A stretch of DNA of 14,006 nt from an uncultured Collinsella sp. (GTDB lineage Bacteria > Actinomycetota > Coriobacteriia > Coriobacteriales > Coriobacteriaceae), in NCBI GenBank assembly GCA_902468695.1, contig CABQZS010000195.1, positions 1 to 14,006 of the forward strand, read 5' to 3'. The notes under the pieces are model-generated. The model made no database searches. It had not been told where the DNA came from and saw nothing but the letters and a program-made list of their open reading frames with translations. How positions within the stretch are numbered: position 1 is the first letter of the stretch; every line of letters begins with the position of its first letter. A program made the translations under genes and the position numbers. Positions 6,517 to 13,630 of the stretch are shown piece by piece.

Positions 6517-6538
6517 GGGGCCAGGACCTCCTGGCCCC
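6517..6538 (+). terminator. GC-rich hairpin between convergent genes
   Basis: GGGGCCAGG (6517-6525), loop ACCT and CCTGGCCCC (6530-6538) form a perfect 9-bp stem 17 bp after the AAA gene stop and 35 bp before the end of the convergent minus-strand gene. Only TT follows on the plus strand and no T-run on the minus strand, so it is a plausible but weak terminator serving one or both genes. Confidence 0.55.
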
Positions 6539-6573
6539 TTCATTACGGTTGGGGAGCACCGTGATGCGCCCGG

Positions 6574-8076
6574 CTAGTCCTGGGCCTTGATGCTCGGCAT
6601 CAGAATCTGGGCGAGGTAGTCGGTCTCGAGTTTGGTCGCGGAGTCTGCGTTGCCGTCTTTGCCGACCAGCACGTTCTTGATCTGGCTATAGGTATAGCGG
6701 TTGCCGGTCGTTAGCTCGACAAGCTCAACTGCAGTGTCCATGGGGTAGGTCGACACGGGGTCTTGCGTGCGTCCGTTGATGGTCTGGGGCACCACATACG
6801 GATAAACGGGGCCGCTGGCGTAGACGGTGTAGCCGTTGCCGAGGTTTGCCGCACCCAAAACTGCGTCGCCCTCATCGGGCGTAAAGCTCTCGCCGTCGCG
6901 CACCGTGACAAGCGTCACAAGCGGCGTGTTCGTGTCGCCGGCAAGATAGATGCACAGCGTGCTGCCGTTTTGCCAAGTCGCGACTTTGCCGTACCACTCA
7001 ACGGGAATATCGAGCTGATACAGGTCCGTTGCCTTATGTCGAGCATCGGCGTCGCGGGCGGACTGTGCCTCGCTTGTGCTTACGGCGTTGGCGGCGGCAT
7101 CGCGGCGCGTAATTGCCGCCTGCTGGAGTATCTTTGCCGCGGCGGCAGAGCTCGCGCCGCCTTCCTCGGCATACTTGGCGGCGGTATCGATCTGGTCGTC
7201 AGTCACCGTGTCGGTCGAAGGCACCTTGAGCTTAAAGGTGGCCTGGGAACTCAAATCCTGCCCATCGCTCTTGACCGTAACTTGGGCCTTGGTGGTCGGG
7301 ACGGTGTAGATGGTGCCGTCCGCCGCGATGGGGGAGGCGGCGATGGAGAACGTGTAATCGCCGGGCAGCAGCTTGATGCCGCGACCGTGCTCGTCAACGT
7401 AGAGCGTTTCGCTCACAGAAGAGCCGTCGGAGTCCTGGCCACTCACCTGCACGGGAATCTTGGAGCCAGTTGAGCAGTCGAGGCCCGCGGCATGCACGCC
7501 AATTTGCACCGACATCATGGTATGGGCGTTTGCGGCAACTACGGCGGCCTGCTCTTGCTGGTATCCGTTCCAAGCCGCATAGCCCGCGCCGCCGGCGACG
7601 AGCGCGACGGCTATGGCGCCGGCGACCATCAGGTTGCGTCGCTTGGGCGACATCTTGCGGTGACGGGCCTCGGCCTCATGTGCCGAGGGAACGGACGGCA
7701 GGGGAATATCGCCCATGGCGATGGTCTCGTCCACGGCAGGCGCGGAGCCCAGGCCGGGAAGCTTGCGGGTCAGTGAATCTTCGGCCGGTAAGCTGTCGAG
7801 CAAGATGGTTTCCTCGCTCGTGTCGGATTCGGGCTGGTCGTCGGCCTCGCATTCGGATTCCTCGCGCTCCGCCTCGTCTTCGGTGGGCGCGGCGCCATCG
7901 GCTTTTGCATCCCGATCATCGGGCTGCGCCTCGATTTCCGGCTCATCCTGCACATCAACGCTCGAATCGTCAAACGCAATCTCATCGAGTGAAATCCGGT
8001 CTAAGCTCTCCAAGGCCTCAGCGCAAGCTTCTGCATCTTGGGCCGCATCCTCTTGACCCATCGTCTCATCTTTCAT
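6574..8076 (-). CDS. Single-pass membrane protein with long acidic N-terminal region
   Basis: 500 residues from the ATG at 8076, chosen because GGGGG (8081-8085) is a Shine-Dalgarno site just upstream. A start 18 codons earlier (8130) lacks one. Residues 1 to about 140 are very acidic and low in complexity (Asp/Glu/Ala/Ser), with basic RHRKMSPKRR just before one transmembrane helix (about 149-169). By the positive-inside rule the acidic part is cytoplasmic and the C-terminal 330 residues are exported. The exported part has a beta-rich segment (TLYVDEHGRGIKLLPGDYTF), an Ala/Lys-rich helical linker near 310-350, and a C-terminal domain with IPVEWYGKVATW. I recognise no catalytic motif. The layout resembles actinobacterial cell-envelope proteins with a cytoplasmic regulatory tail. 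Function unknown. Confidence 0.8.
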   Translation of the reverse strand: MKDETMGQEDAAQDAEACAEALESLDRISLDEIAFDDSSVDVQDEPEIEAQPDDRDAKADGAAPTEDEAEREESECEADDQPESDTSEETILLDSLPAEDSLTRKLPGLGSAPAVDETIAMGDIPLPSVPSAHEAEARHRKMSPKRRNLMVAGAIAVALVAGGAGYAAWNGYQQEQAAVVAANAHTMMSVQIGVHAAGLDCSTGSKIPVQVSGQDSDGSSVSETLYVDEHGRGIKLLPGDYTFSIAASPIAADGTIYTVPTTKAQVTVKSDGQDLSSQATFKLKVPSTDTVTDDQIDTAAKYAEEGGASSAAAAKILQQAAITRRDAAANAVSTSEAQSARDADARHKATDLYQLDIPVEWYGKVATWQNGSTLCIYLAGDTNTPLVTLVTVRDGESFTPDEGDAVLGAANLGNGYTVYASGPVYPYVVPQTINGRTQDPVSTYPMDTAVELVELTTGNRYTYSQIKNVLVGKDGNADSATKLETDYLAQILMPSIKAQD

Positions 8077-8207
8077 ATATCCCCCAAGCTCAATATCGGG
8101 ACAACAATGTACCCAAAAACGGGACCCCATAGAGCCGCCGCATGATTTGAAATCCGATTTTATATATGCGCATGTTTTTGAATAGATGAATAAGGCGCAA
8201 CGATAAA

Positions 8208-8244
8208 AGCCCCCGAAAAGCGAGCGAAACGCTTTTCGGGGGCT
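8208..8244 (-). terminator. Intrinsic terminator of the tetR-DUF5692 transcript
   Basis: Perfect 15-bp arms AGCCCCCGAAAAGCG (8208-8222) and CGCTTTTCGGGGGCT (8230-8244) with a 7-nt loop. Read on the minus strand the stem runs straight into TTTT then ATCG, as expected for rho-independent termination of the leftward gene ending at 8312. On the plus strand there is no T-run. It also insulates the next leftward gene (start 8076), which must have its own promoter; a TATAAA (minus strand, 8159-8164) is the best -10 candidate I see there. Confidence 0.85.
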
Positions 8245-8311
8245 CTGCGAGGCAACCGATTGAAAATCTGGCAGGCGGGTCTATGCCCAAGTGCCAACAG
8301 CGACCAGCACG

Positions 8312-9319
8312 TTACTCGGCGTGCGCGTAATCAACCTTGGCGCGGCGGGCGGTGGCCTTCTCCCAATCGCTGGTGCCCTCAAAGACATCCTGCTTGTAGG
8401 GGTTGCGGCCGAGCTTCTTGGCGCGGTAGGCGATGTAGATGATCGCGGCGACGTTGGCGACCAGTGCGGCGATTGAGACCGCGGTAGCGGCGCCGGGGTC
8501 GAGCGTGGAGTGGGTCACAAAGATGGACTCCTCCTGGAAGTACGGGAACACCTGGGCAAACATGCACCAAATGGCCAGCGTAAAGGCGCGGTTCTGGATC
8601 CAGCCGCCCTTGTTCCAGATAAAGGCGGCGACAGTGGGTGCCAGCAGCAGCGCAAAGCCGCAGAACCAGGAGTGGGTGGGCAGGCAGTTGTAGGTGTAGC
8701 AGAAGTTCCAGATATCGTAGGCGATGATGTAGACCCAGGTCATGTCGGGCCACAGCATGTCGGTCTGATCCTCGGAGGCGTAGACGCTCCACCAACCGGT
8801 CATGCAGAAGATGTTGATGATACCTGCGATGCCGTTGAACACGTTGTTCCAGCCGGCCAGCTGCGTAGCACCTTCGGAAGTGACCCAGGTGGACTGGCCC
8901 AGGACAAAGAAGTGATAGGCGCTCTCAAAGTCGGACACGACAGCGATCATGATGTTGATGGCGACGATCACAAACGGCCATGCGCGGAACCAATGCGCCT
9001 TGCCGATCTTGCCCCACTGGTACTTAATGGCGATGAAGCCCCAGCAACCGGCCAGTGCCGCGTATACCTTGGCGTAATGGAACCAGCTGTTCTGATACAC
9101 GTGGGTGGGGTTGGTGAGCGCCCACTCGGCGCCTTGTGAGACGCCCACGGCGATGGCGACGCAGTAGATGGTCATGGCCAGCGGAGCCACGCCAAAGATG
9201 ATGGCCGCGCCCAGCTTGGTGCGGCGGCCGACCTCGTTGAGCACGATCAGGCCAATAAAGACCATGGCCCAGCCGGCCCAGTGGATAAGGGTATCGCTAC
9301 CCCAAACATCGAACAGCAT
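8312..9319 (-). CDS. DUF5692-like polytopic membrane protein
   Basis: 335 residues with about eight or nine hydrophobic segments (roughly 12-30, 37-60, 82-99, 114-129, 158-176, 194-210, 218-235, 244-261, 276-298). The tail is basic and then polar, so the protein is integral to the cytoplasmic membrane. It is unusually rich in Trp, Tyr and His. Motifs worth aligning are LIHWAGW (11-17), FHYAKVYAALAG (80-91), DFESAYHFF (130-138) and the polar, Cys/His-containing stretch IWNFCYTYNCLPTHSWFC (203-220). I assign it from memory to the DUF5692 family, whose function is unknown to me. The start is well supported (AAAGGAG, 7-nt spacing). It lies 63 bp downstream of tetR on the same strand and before a strong terminator, so the two are probably co-transcribed. 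Possible roles are a transporter or a membrane redox partner. Confidence 0.8.
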   Translation of the reverse strand: MLFDVWGSDTLIHWAGWAMVFIGLIVLNEVGRRTKLGAAIIFGVAPLAMTIYCVAIAVGVSQGAEWALTNPTHVYQNSWFHYAKVYAALAGCWGFIAIKYQWGKIGKAHWFRAWPFVIVAINIMIAVVSDFESAYHFFVLGQSTWVTSEGATQLAGWNNVFNGIAGIINIFCMTGWWSVYASEDQTDMLWPDMTWVYIIAYDIWNFCYTYNCLPTHSWFCGFALLLAPTVAAFIWNKGGWIQNRAFTLAIWCMFAQVFPYFQEESIFVTHSTLDPGAATAVSIAALVANVAAIIYIAYRAKKLGRNPYKQDVFEGTSDWEKATARRAKVDYAHAE

Positions 9320-9337
9320 GCTGCTCTCCTTTCACAC

Positions 9338-9365
9338 GCCCGCGGCCCCTCTTCTGATCGCGGGC
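9338..9365 (-). other. Hairpin between tetR and the DUF5692 gene
   Basis: GCCCGCG (9338-9344) and CGCGGGC (9359-9365) form a 7-bp GC stem with a 14-nt loop, a few bases upstream of the DUF5692 Shine-Dalgarno site (minus strand). There is no T-run. It may adjust expression of the second gene relative to tetR through processing or attenuation. Confidence 0.4.
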
Positions 9366-9382
9366 AGTTTGGCCAAATGTCG

Positions 9383-10045
9383 TCAGTCCTGGGGCTTGCG
9401 CTCCGGATACTTGGCGGTATAGCCCTCGATGTGGAGTGTCGAGGCGATGATTTCCTTGACTGTCTCGTCGGGCACATCGGGGTGCGTGCGGATATACATC
9501 AACAACCCCATGATGAGGGTGTAGAACGTCTCGTAGACATGGTCGATGCGTAGCTCATGATGGGCGACAAAATCCACCACGGTGGTGTCGCAGATATACT
9601 GTGCCACGCGTTGGACCACGTTGTGTAAAAAGCCGCCGTAGAGCGCGCCGCTGCTTGAAGTGAGCGTACTCGGCAGCTCGTGGCCGCTGGCGACCAGACG
9701 CTTAAAGAGCGGGGCGACGGTGTCGAGCGCGCCCTCGATATCACCGACGGTGCGGCCGGCGTTCCACTGCTCGAGCTCGGAGATAAAACCGTCGATCGCC
9801 TCGTCCATAACAGCGGTGACGGCGGCGTCCATATCGGCAAAGTAGTGGTAGAACAATGAGCGCGTACAGCCGGCTCGCTTGGTCACGGCCGAGACAGATA
9901 GATGCGACACGCCCAGCTCGGAGCTTACGGTGCGTACGGCATCGAGGATCTCGCGACGGCGTTCGTCGCCCGTCAGGCGCTTTGCCGCGCTATCGGATGC
10001 GGGGACGGCATCGACCACAGAGGTATCTGCTGCGTTGTTGCCCAT
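9383..10045 (-). CDS. TetR-family transcriptional regulator
   Basis: 220 residues from the ATG at 10045, preceded by GAAAGGCGG. A GTG 13 codons earlier (10084) has no Shine-Dalgarno site. The N-terminal DNA-binding domain (about residues 29-75) follows the TetR pattern RREILDAVRTVSSELGVSHL, then the helix-turn-helix SVSAVTKRAGCTRSLFYHYF (50-69). The remaining roughly 145 residues are the helical ligand-binding and dimerisation region, which identifies no ligand. It is divergent from the large flavoprotein gene, with palindromic sites between them, and upstream of the DUF5692 gene on the same strand. The standard reading is a repressor of itself and both neighbours, relieved by a small molecule the module handles. 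Confidence 0.9.
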   Translation of the reverse strand: MGNNAADTSVVDAVPASDSAAKRLTGDERRREILDAVRTVSSELGVSHLSVSAVTKRAGCTRSLFYHYFADMDAAVTAVMDEAIDGFISELEQWNAGRTVGDIEGALDTVAPLFKRLVASGHELPSTLTSSSGALYGGFLHNVVQRVAQYICDTTVVDFVAHHELRIDHVYETFYTLIMGLLMYIRTHPDVPDETVKEIIASTLHIEGYTAKYPERKPQD

Positions 10046-10099
10046 GTTTTGCCGCCTTTCATCCTCTTTTGCCTGACCGTTCACCTAACAGTCTTGAAT

Positions 10100-10145
10100 A
10101 TTGTTGACGGTTCGTCAATACTATTTTTGACACAATGTCAACAAT
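10100..10145. promoter_or_regulatory. Nested palindromic operators between tetR and the flavoprotein gene
   Basis: Palindrome 1 is TTGACG-GTT-CGTCAA (10104-10118). Palindrome 2 is TTGAC-ACAAT-GTCAA (10127-10141), with centres 23 bp apart. In addition the outer half-sites ATTGTTGAC (10100-10108) and GTCAACAAT (10137-10145) are exact reverse complements, so the whole 46-bp block is symmetric at its ends. Two closely spaced sites with TTGAC half-sites in a divergent TetR intergenic region are the expected layout for cooperative dimer binding. TACTAT (10119-10124) is a possible plus-strand -10, with TTGAAT (10094-10099) at a long 19-nt spacing. Promoters are not resolved. Confidence 0.6.
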
Positions 10146-10233
10146 GGCGGGTGAACGGCATGGGGGCATGCCCGGCCTGCAAAAAAGAGGGGCGCTGCGG
10201 CCTCGTCGTGCTGCGGCAAGAGAAGGGACAACC

Positions 10234-13011
10234 ATGATTCTCAACGGACCGGGAATTAGCTACACCGAGCCTGACATCGGTTCGGAGTTCGTGCCGCCGC
10301 TGCCGGAGCATCCGCGCGAGGCAATCGTCAAGCTGTGCGAGCACTGCACCAACCGTCTGCTGCATCGCGATGAGCTACTGGGCTACGAGTACTGGTCGTT
10401 TGCCGAGGCCGCAACCGACGAGCAGGCCGAAGTGCTCTGCAAGATGAAGATGCGCCGTCCCTATACGCTGCCCGAGATGGTCAAGCTCACCGGCATGCCC
10501 GAAGCCGATATCGAGAAGATGCTCGACGACATGAGCTACACGGGTCTGCTCGAGTACAACTGGGAAAACCCCGAGCGCGCCAAGCAGTGGGTGCTGCCCA
10601 TGCTGGTGCCGGGTTCCGCCGAGTTCCTCAACATGCGCGTGAGCCAGCTCGAGGAGCATCCGGTCTACGCCAAGTTCTTTGAACAGGCGTCCAAGGGGCC
10701 GCTGTCCAAGGCCACGCCGATGGTGCCGCCCGGAGGCGCCGGTATCGGCATGCATGTCATTCCAGTCGAGAAGGCCATCGACGCCGCGAGCACCTCGGTG
10801 CCTATTGAGCATGTCGAGCATTGGCTCGACAAATACGAGGGTAAGTATGCCGCCAGCACCTGCAGCTGCCGCGCGAGCCGTCGCGTGATGGGCGAGGGCT
10901 GCGCCGACGACCCCGCCGACTGGTGCATCGCTGTGGGCGATATGGCCGACTACGTGGTCGAGACCGATCGTGGCCACTATGTGACGCGCGAGGAAGTCTA
11001 CGACATCCTGCGCCAGGCCGAGGACAACGGCTTTGTGCACCAGATCACCAACATCGACGGCGAGAACAAGATCTTCGCCATCTGCAACTGCAACGTCAAC
11101 GTGTGCTACGCCCTGCGCACCTCGCAGCTGTTCAACACGCCCAACCTGTCGCGCTCGGCCTATGTCGCTAAGGTCGAGAAGGACAAGTGCGTGGCCTGCG
11201 GTCGCTGCGTTGAGGTGTGTCCGGCCGGCGCTGCCAAGCTGGGCCAGAAGCTCTGCAGCAAAAAGGCCGGCGGACAGGTGCCCGAGTATCCGCGCCAGGA
11301 GCTGCCCGATGCCACCAAGTGGGACCACACCAAGTGGTCGCCCAACTACCGCAACGACAACCGCATCGAGACGCATGAGTCCGGTACCGCTCCCTGCAAG
11401 ACGGCCTGCCCCGCACATGTTGCCGTTCAGGGCTATTTGAAGCTTGCGGCTCAGGGTCGCTATGACGAGGCCCTAGCACTCATTAAGCGCGAGAACCCGC
11501 TGCCCGCTATCTGCGGCCGTGTGTGCAACCGCCGCTGCGAGGATGCCTGCACCCGCGGCCGTGTGGACGCCGCCGTGGCTATCGACGAGGTCAAGAAGTT
11601 TATCGCCCAGCGCGATCTGGATGCCGCGACCCGCTATGTCCCACCTGTGGTGACCCCGACGCGTGCCGGCGGCTTCGACCAGAAGATTGCCATCATCGGT
11701 GCCGGTCCGGCTGGCCTGTCCTGCGCTTTCTACCTGGCCGAGAAGGGCTACAAGCCCGTCGTGTTCGAGAAGAACGAGCGCCCGGGCGGCATGCTCACCT
11801 ACGGCATTCCCAGCTTTAAGCTGCAGAAGGATGTTATCGAGGCCGAGGTTGAGGTCATTCGCCTGATGGGTGCCGAGTTCCGCTATGGCGTGGAAGTCGG
11901 TCGCGACGTGACGCTCGACGAGCTGCGCGCGCAGGGCTTTAAGGCCTTCTATGTTGCCATTGGCTGCCAGGGCGGCCGCCTTGCCGGCATTCCGGGCGAG
12001 GGTGCCGAGGACGTGACCGTGGCCGTCGACTTCCTTCGCGAGGTTAACAGCGGCAAGATCGATTCCCTGTCCGGCCGCACCATTGTGGTGGGCGGCGGCA
12101 ACGTGGCCATCGACGTTGCCCGCAACGCCTGCCGTCTGGGCTCTGAGCATGTTGAGATGTTCTGCCTGGAGAGCGAGGCGCAGATGCCCGCCAGCGAGGA
12201 GGAGCGTCGCGAGGCCGTTGAGGACGGCGCGCACATCAGTTGCGGTTGGGGCCCCAAGGAGGTCCATCTGGACGAGGCCGGCCGTGTGTGCGGCATCACC
12301 TTTAAGCGCTGCACGCGCGTCTACGATGACGAGGGCCGTTTTGTGCCCGAGTACGACGAGAACGACCTGCGCCGCGTCGATGCCGACCGCGTGGTCATGT
12401 CGATTGGCCAGTCCATCGTGTGGGGCGACCTGCTAGCTGGCTCCAAGGTGGAGCCTGGCCGTGGTCAGGGCGCCCTTGCCGATCCCCAGACCTACCAGAC
12501 CGCCGAACCCGACATCTTTGTGGGCGGCGACGTCTATACCGGTCCGAGCTTTGCCATCGATGCCATCGCCGCCGGTCACGAGGCCGCCGTGTCCATCCAT
12601 CGCTTTGTGCAGCCGGGCTCCACGCTCACCATCGGCCGCAACCAGCGCCGCTACACCGCGCTCGACCGCGACGATGTCGTGATCGAGAGCTACGACAACG
12701 CGAGCCGCGAGGTTGCGCATGTGGACCGCGAGCGCGAGAAGGCCGCGCCGTTTAGCGAGTACGTTGAGACCTTTACCGAGGAGCAGGTGCGCGCCGAGAC
12801 CGCCCGCTGCCTGGGCTGCGGCGCCTCGATCGTCGACCCCAACAAGTGCATCGGCTGCGGCCTGTGCACCACCAAGTGCGCGTTTGACGCCATCCATCTG
12901 GATCGCGACCGCCCCGAGTGCTCCACGATGGTCAAATACGAGCAAAAGCTCCCGAGCCTCGGCAAGTATGCGCTCAAGCGTGCCATCAAGATTAAATTTG
13001 GGAAGAAGTAA
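10234..13011 (+). CDS. Multi-[4Fe-4S] FAD/NAD(P)-dependent oxidoreductase, GltD/NfnB-like fusion
   Basis: 925 residues from the ATG at 10234 (Shine-Dalgarno AGAAGGGA). An upstream ATG at 10135 lies inside the operator block and is not preferred. Modules in order are: Cys35/Cys38 and a winged-helix-like segment (about 76-140); a Cys cluster STCSCR (210, 212), Cys223, Cys231 and ICNCNVNVC (284, 286, 291); ferredoxin CVACGRCVEVCP (319, 322, 325, 329); a GltD-type Fer4_20 domain (Cys388, 392, 427, 431, 435, 439); FAD-binding GAGPAG (489-494); NAD(P)-binding GGGNVA (620-625); and a C-terminal ferredoxin CIGCGLCTTKC (872-882) preceded by Cys859/862. The core moves electrons between NAD(P)H, FAD and Fe-S clusters; partner and substrate are unknown. 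It is cytoplasmic, with no signal or membrane helix. The divergent tetR and DUF5692 genes imply inducible expression. Confidence 0.9.
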   Translation: MILNGPGISYTEPDIGSEFVPPLPEHPREAIVKLCEHCTNRLLHRDELLGYEYWSFAEAATDEQAEVLCKMKMRRPYTLPEMVKLTGMPEADIEKMLDDMSYTGLLEYNWENPERAKQWVLPMLVPGSAEFLNMRVSQLEEHPVYAKFFEQASKGPLSKATPMVPPGGAGIGMHVIPVEKAIDAASTSVPIEHVEHWLDKYEGKYAASTCSCRASRRVMGEGCADDPADWCIAVGDMADYVVETDRGHYVTREEVYDILRQAEDNGFVHQITNIDGENKIFAICNCNVNVCYALRTSQLFNTPNLSRSAYVAKVEKDKCVACGRCVEVCPAGAAKLGQKLCSKKAGGQVPEYPRQELPDATKWDHTKWSPNYRNDNRIETHESGTAPCKTACPAHVAVQGYLKLAAQGRYDEALALIKRENPLPAICGRVCNRRCEDACTRGRVDAAVAIDEVKKFIAQRDLDAATRYVPPVVTPTRAGGFDQKIAIIGAGPAGLSCAFYLAEKGYKPVVFEKNERPGGMLTYGIPSFKLQKDVIEAEVEVIRLMGAEFRYGVEVGRDVTLDELRAQGFKAFYVAIGCQGGRLAGIPGEGAEDVTVAVDFLREVNSGKIDSLSGRTIVVGGGNVAIDVARNACRLGSEHVEMFCLESEAQMPASEEERREAVEDGAHISCGWGPKEVHLDEAGRVCGITFKRCTRVYDDEGRFVPEYDENDLRRVDADRVVMSIGQSIVWGDLLAGSKVEPGRGQGALADPQTYQTAEPDIFVGGDVYTGPSFAIDAIAAGHEAAVSIHRFVQPGSTLTIGRNQRRYTALDRDDVVIESYDNASREVAHVDREREKAAPFSEYVETFTEEQVRAETARCLGCGASIVDPNKCIGCGLCTTKCAFDAIHLDRDRPECSTMVKYEQKLPSLGKYALKRAIKIKFGKK

Positions 13012-13058
13012 GAAACGTAACAAGCAGGAGAACGGCGCAGAGAGCGGTTGGACAGCGA

Positions 13059-13156
13059 GCGAGTCCCAGGCGTGGCGAGGTGCCTTGAAAGAGGAGGGCA
13101 TAGGGCTTTTGCCCATGCCCGACGATTGAAAGGCAGATCGCCCGTCTGGGACTCGC
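13059..13156 (+). ncRNA. Long structured RNA hairpin between the flavoprotein gene and hypA
   Basis: On the plus strand this 98-nt segment folds on itself. The basal helix 13059-13072/13143-13156 is 14 bp (the outer 11 perfect, then G-U, C-G, G-C). After a bulged T come 5 bp (13074-13078/13138-13142), a 2x2 GG/GA loop, 6 bp (13081-13086/13130-13135) and a symmetric 9x9 purine-rich internal loop. The apical stem (13096-13106/13111-13120, 10 bp, one bulged A) has a TTTT loop. No T-run follows. It may be a cis-acting leader of hypA, a 3' element of the flavoprotein mRNA, a separate small RNA or a mobile palindrome. I recognise no known riboswitch class. Confidence 0.5.
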
Positions 13157-13171
13157 GCAGCGTCAAGCCGA

Positions 13172-13193
13172 CCGCCGTTCGTTAGAACGGCGG
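13172..13193 (+). promoter_or_regulatory. Hairpin overlapping the hypA Shine-Dalgarno site
   Basis: CCGCCGTTC (13172-13180), loop GTTA and GAACGGCGG (13185-13193) form a perfect 9-bp stem. Its last two G are the first two bases of the GGAAG Shine-Dalgarno site (13192-13196) of hypA, 5 nt before the GTG. Folding would partly hide the ribosome-binding site. This is consistent with low or conditional translation. Confidence 0.5.
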
Positions 13194-13201
13194 AAGAAAA
13201 A

Positions 13202-13630
13202 GTGCATGAATTGGGAATCGTCTATCACATTATTCGCGATGTCGAGAATGTGGCGCGCGCTCATGGCGTGCGTCGCGTTTCGAGCGTCACGCTGCTGCTG
13301 GGCGAGGTCTCGGGCGTCGTTCCCGACTTGCTGCTCGACGCTTGGCGCTGGGCGGCAGATAAAAAGTCCATCACCGAGGGTGCGGAGCTTATTGTGGAGC
13401 CTGTCGAGGCCGTGGCGCATTGCGAGGCGTGCGGCCTCGACTACGCGACGGTCGAGCACGGCAAGACCTGCCCCCATTGCGGTAGCGGCGAGACATACCT
13501 GCTGCAGGGCCAAGAGGTCATGATCAAACAGATCGAGACCCCCGACGAGGACCCGGCAGACGCTGCTCCTGACGGCCTCTCCGACGCCCCCGATGCCGTC
13601 GACGCCGCCAACCCCCTCCACATCGCCTAA
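13202..13630 (+). CDS. hypA: Hydrogenase/urease nickel-insertion protein HypA
   Basis: 142 residues from a GTG start. The N-terminus reads MHELGIVYHII, and the Met-His-Glu start provides the nickel-binding His2 that defines HypA. The zinc site is CEAC (Cys74/77) and CPHC (Cys90/93), separated by 12 residues. LLLGEVSGVVPDLL (31-44) and the AELIVEP strand also fit. Known role: with HypB it delivers Ni to [NiFe]-hydrogenase (or urease) precursors in the cytoplasm. The protein carries about 28 extra acidic, Pro/Ala/Asp-rich residues beyond the usual length of about 115, probably disordered. No hypB or hydrogenase gene is in the window, so it appears as an orphan here. It is 190 bp downstream of the flavoprotein gene and could be co-transcribed with it. 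Confidence 0.9.
   Translation: MHELGIVYHIIRDVENVARAHGVRRVSSVTLLLGEVSGVVPDLLLDAWRWAADKKSITEGAELIVEPVEAVAHCEACGLDYATVEHGKTCPHCGSGETYLLQGQEVMIKQIETPDEDPADAAPDGLSDAPDAVDAANPLHIA

Noticed and set aside
6763..8132. Long plus-strand frames opposite the acidic membrane protein gene
   Set aside because: Arg/Pro/Ser-rich compositions typical of shadow frames, with no Shine-Dalgarno support or domain, and overlapping a minus-strand gene with a good start.
10135..10233. Upstream 33-codon N-terminal extension of the flavoprotein
   Set aside because: The ATG at 10135 lies within the operator palindromes, has no Shine-Dalgarno site, and the extension is Arg/Gly-rich. The ATG at 10234 has AGAAGGGA at good spacing.
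10375..11418. 347-codon minus-strand frame inside the flavoprotein gene
   Set aside because: Shadow of the Fe-S flavoprotein. The plus-strand frame carries all conserved Cys motifs.
13059..13156. Possible small SRP RNA (4.5S) or tRNA-like gene
   Set aside because: The SRP domain IV signature (GGAAGGAAGCAGCC-like) is absent and no cloverleaf or T-arm can be drawn. Described instead as an unclassified structured RNA.
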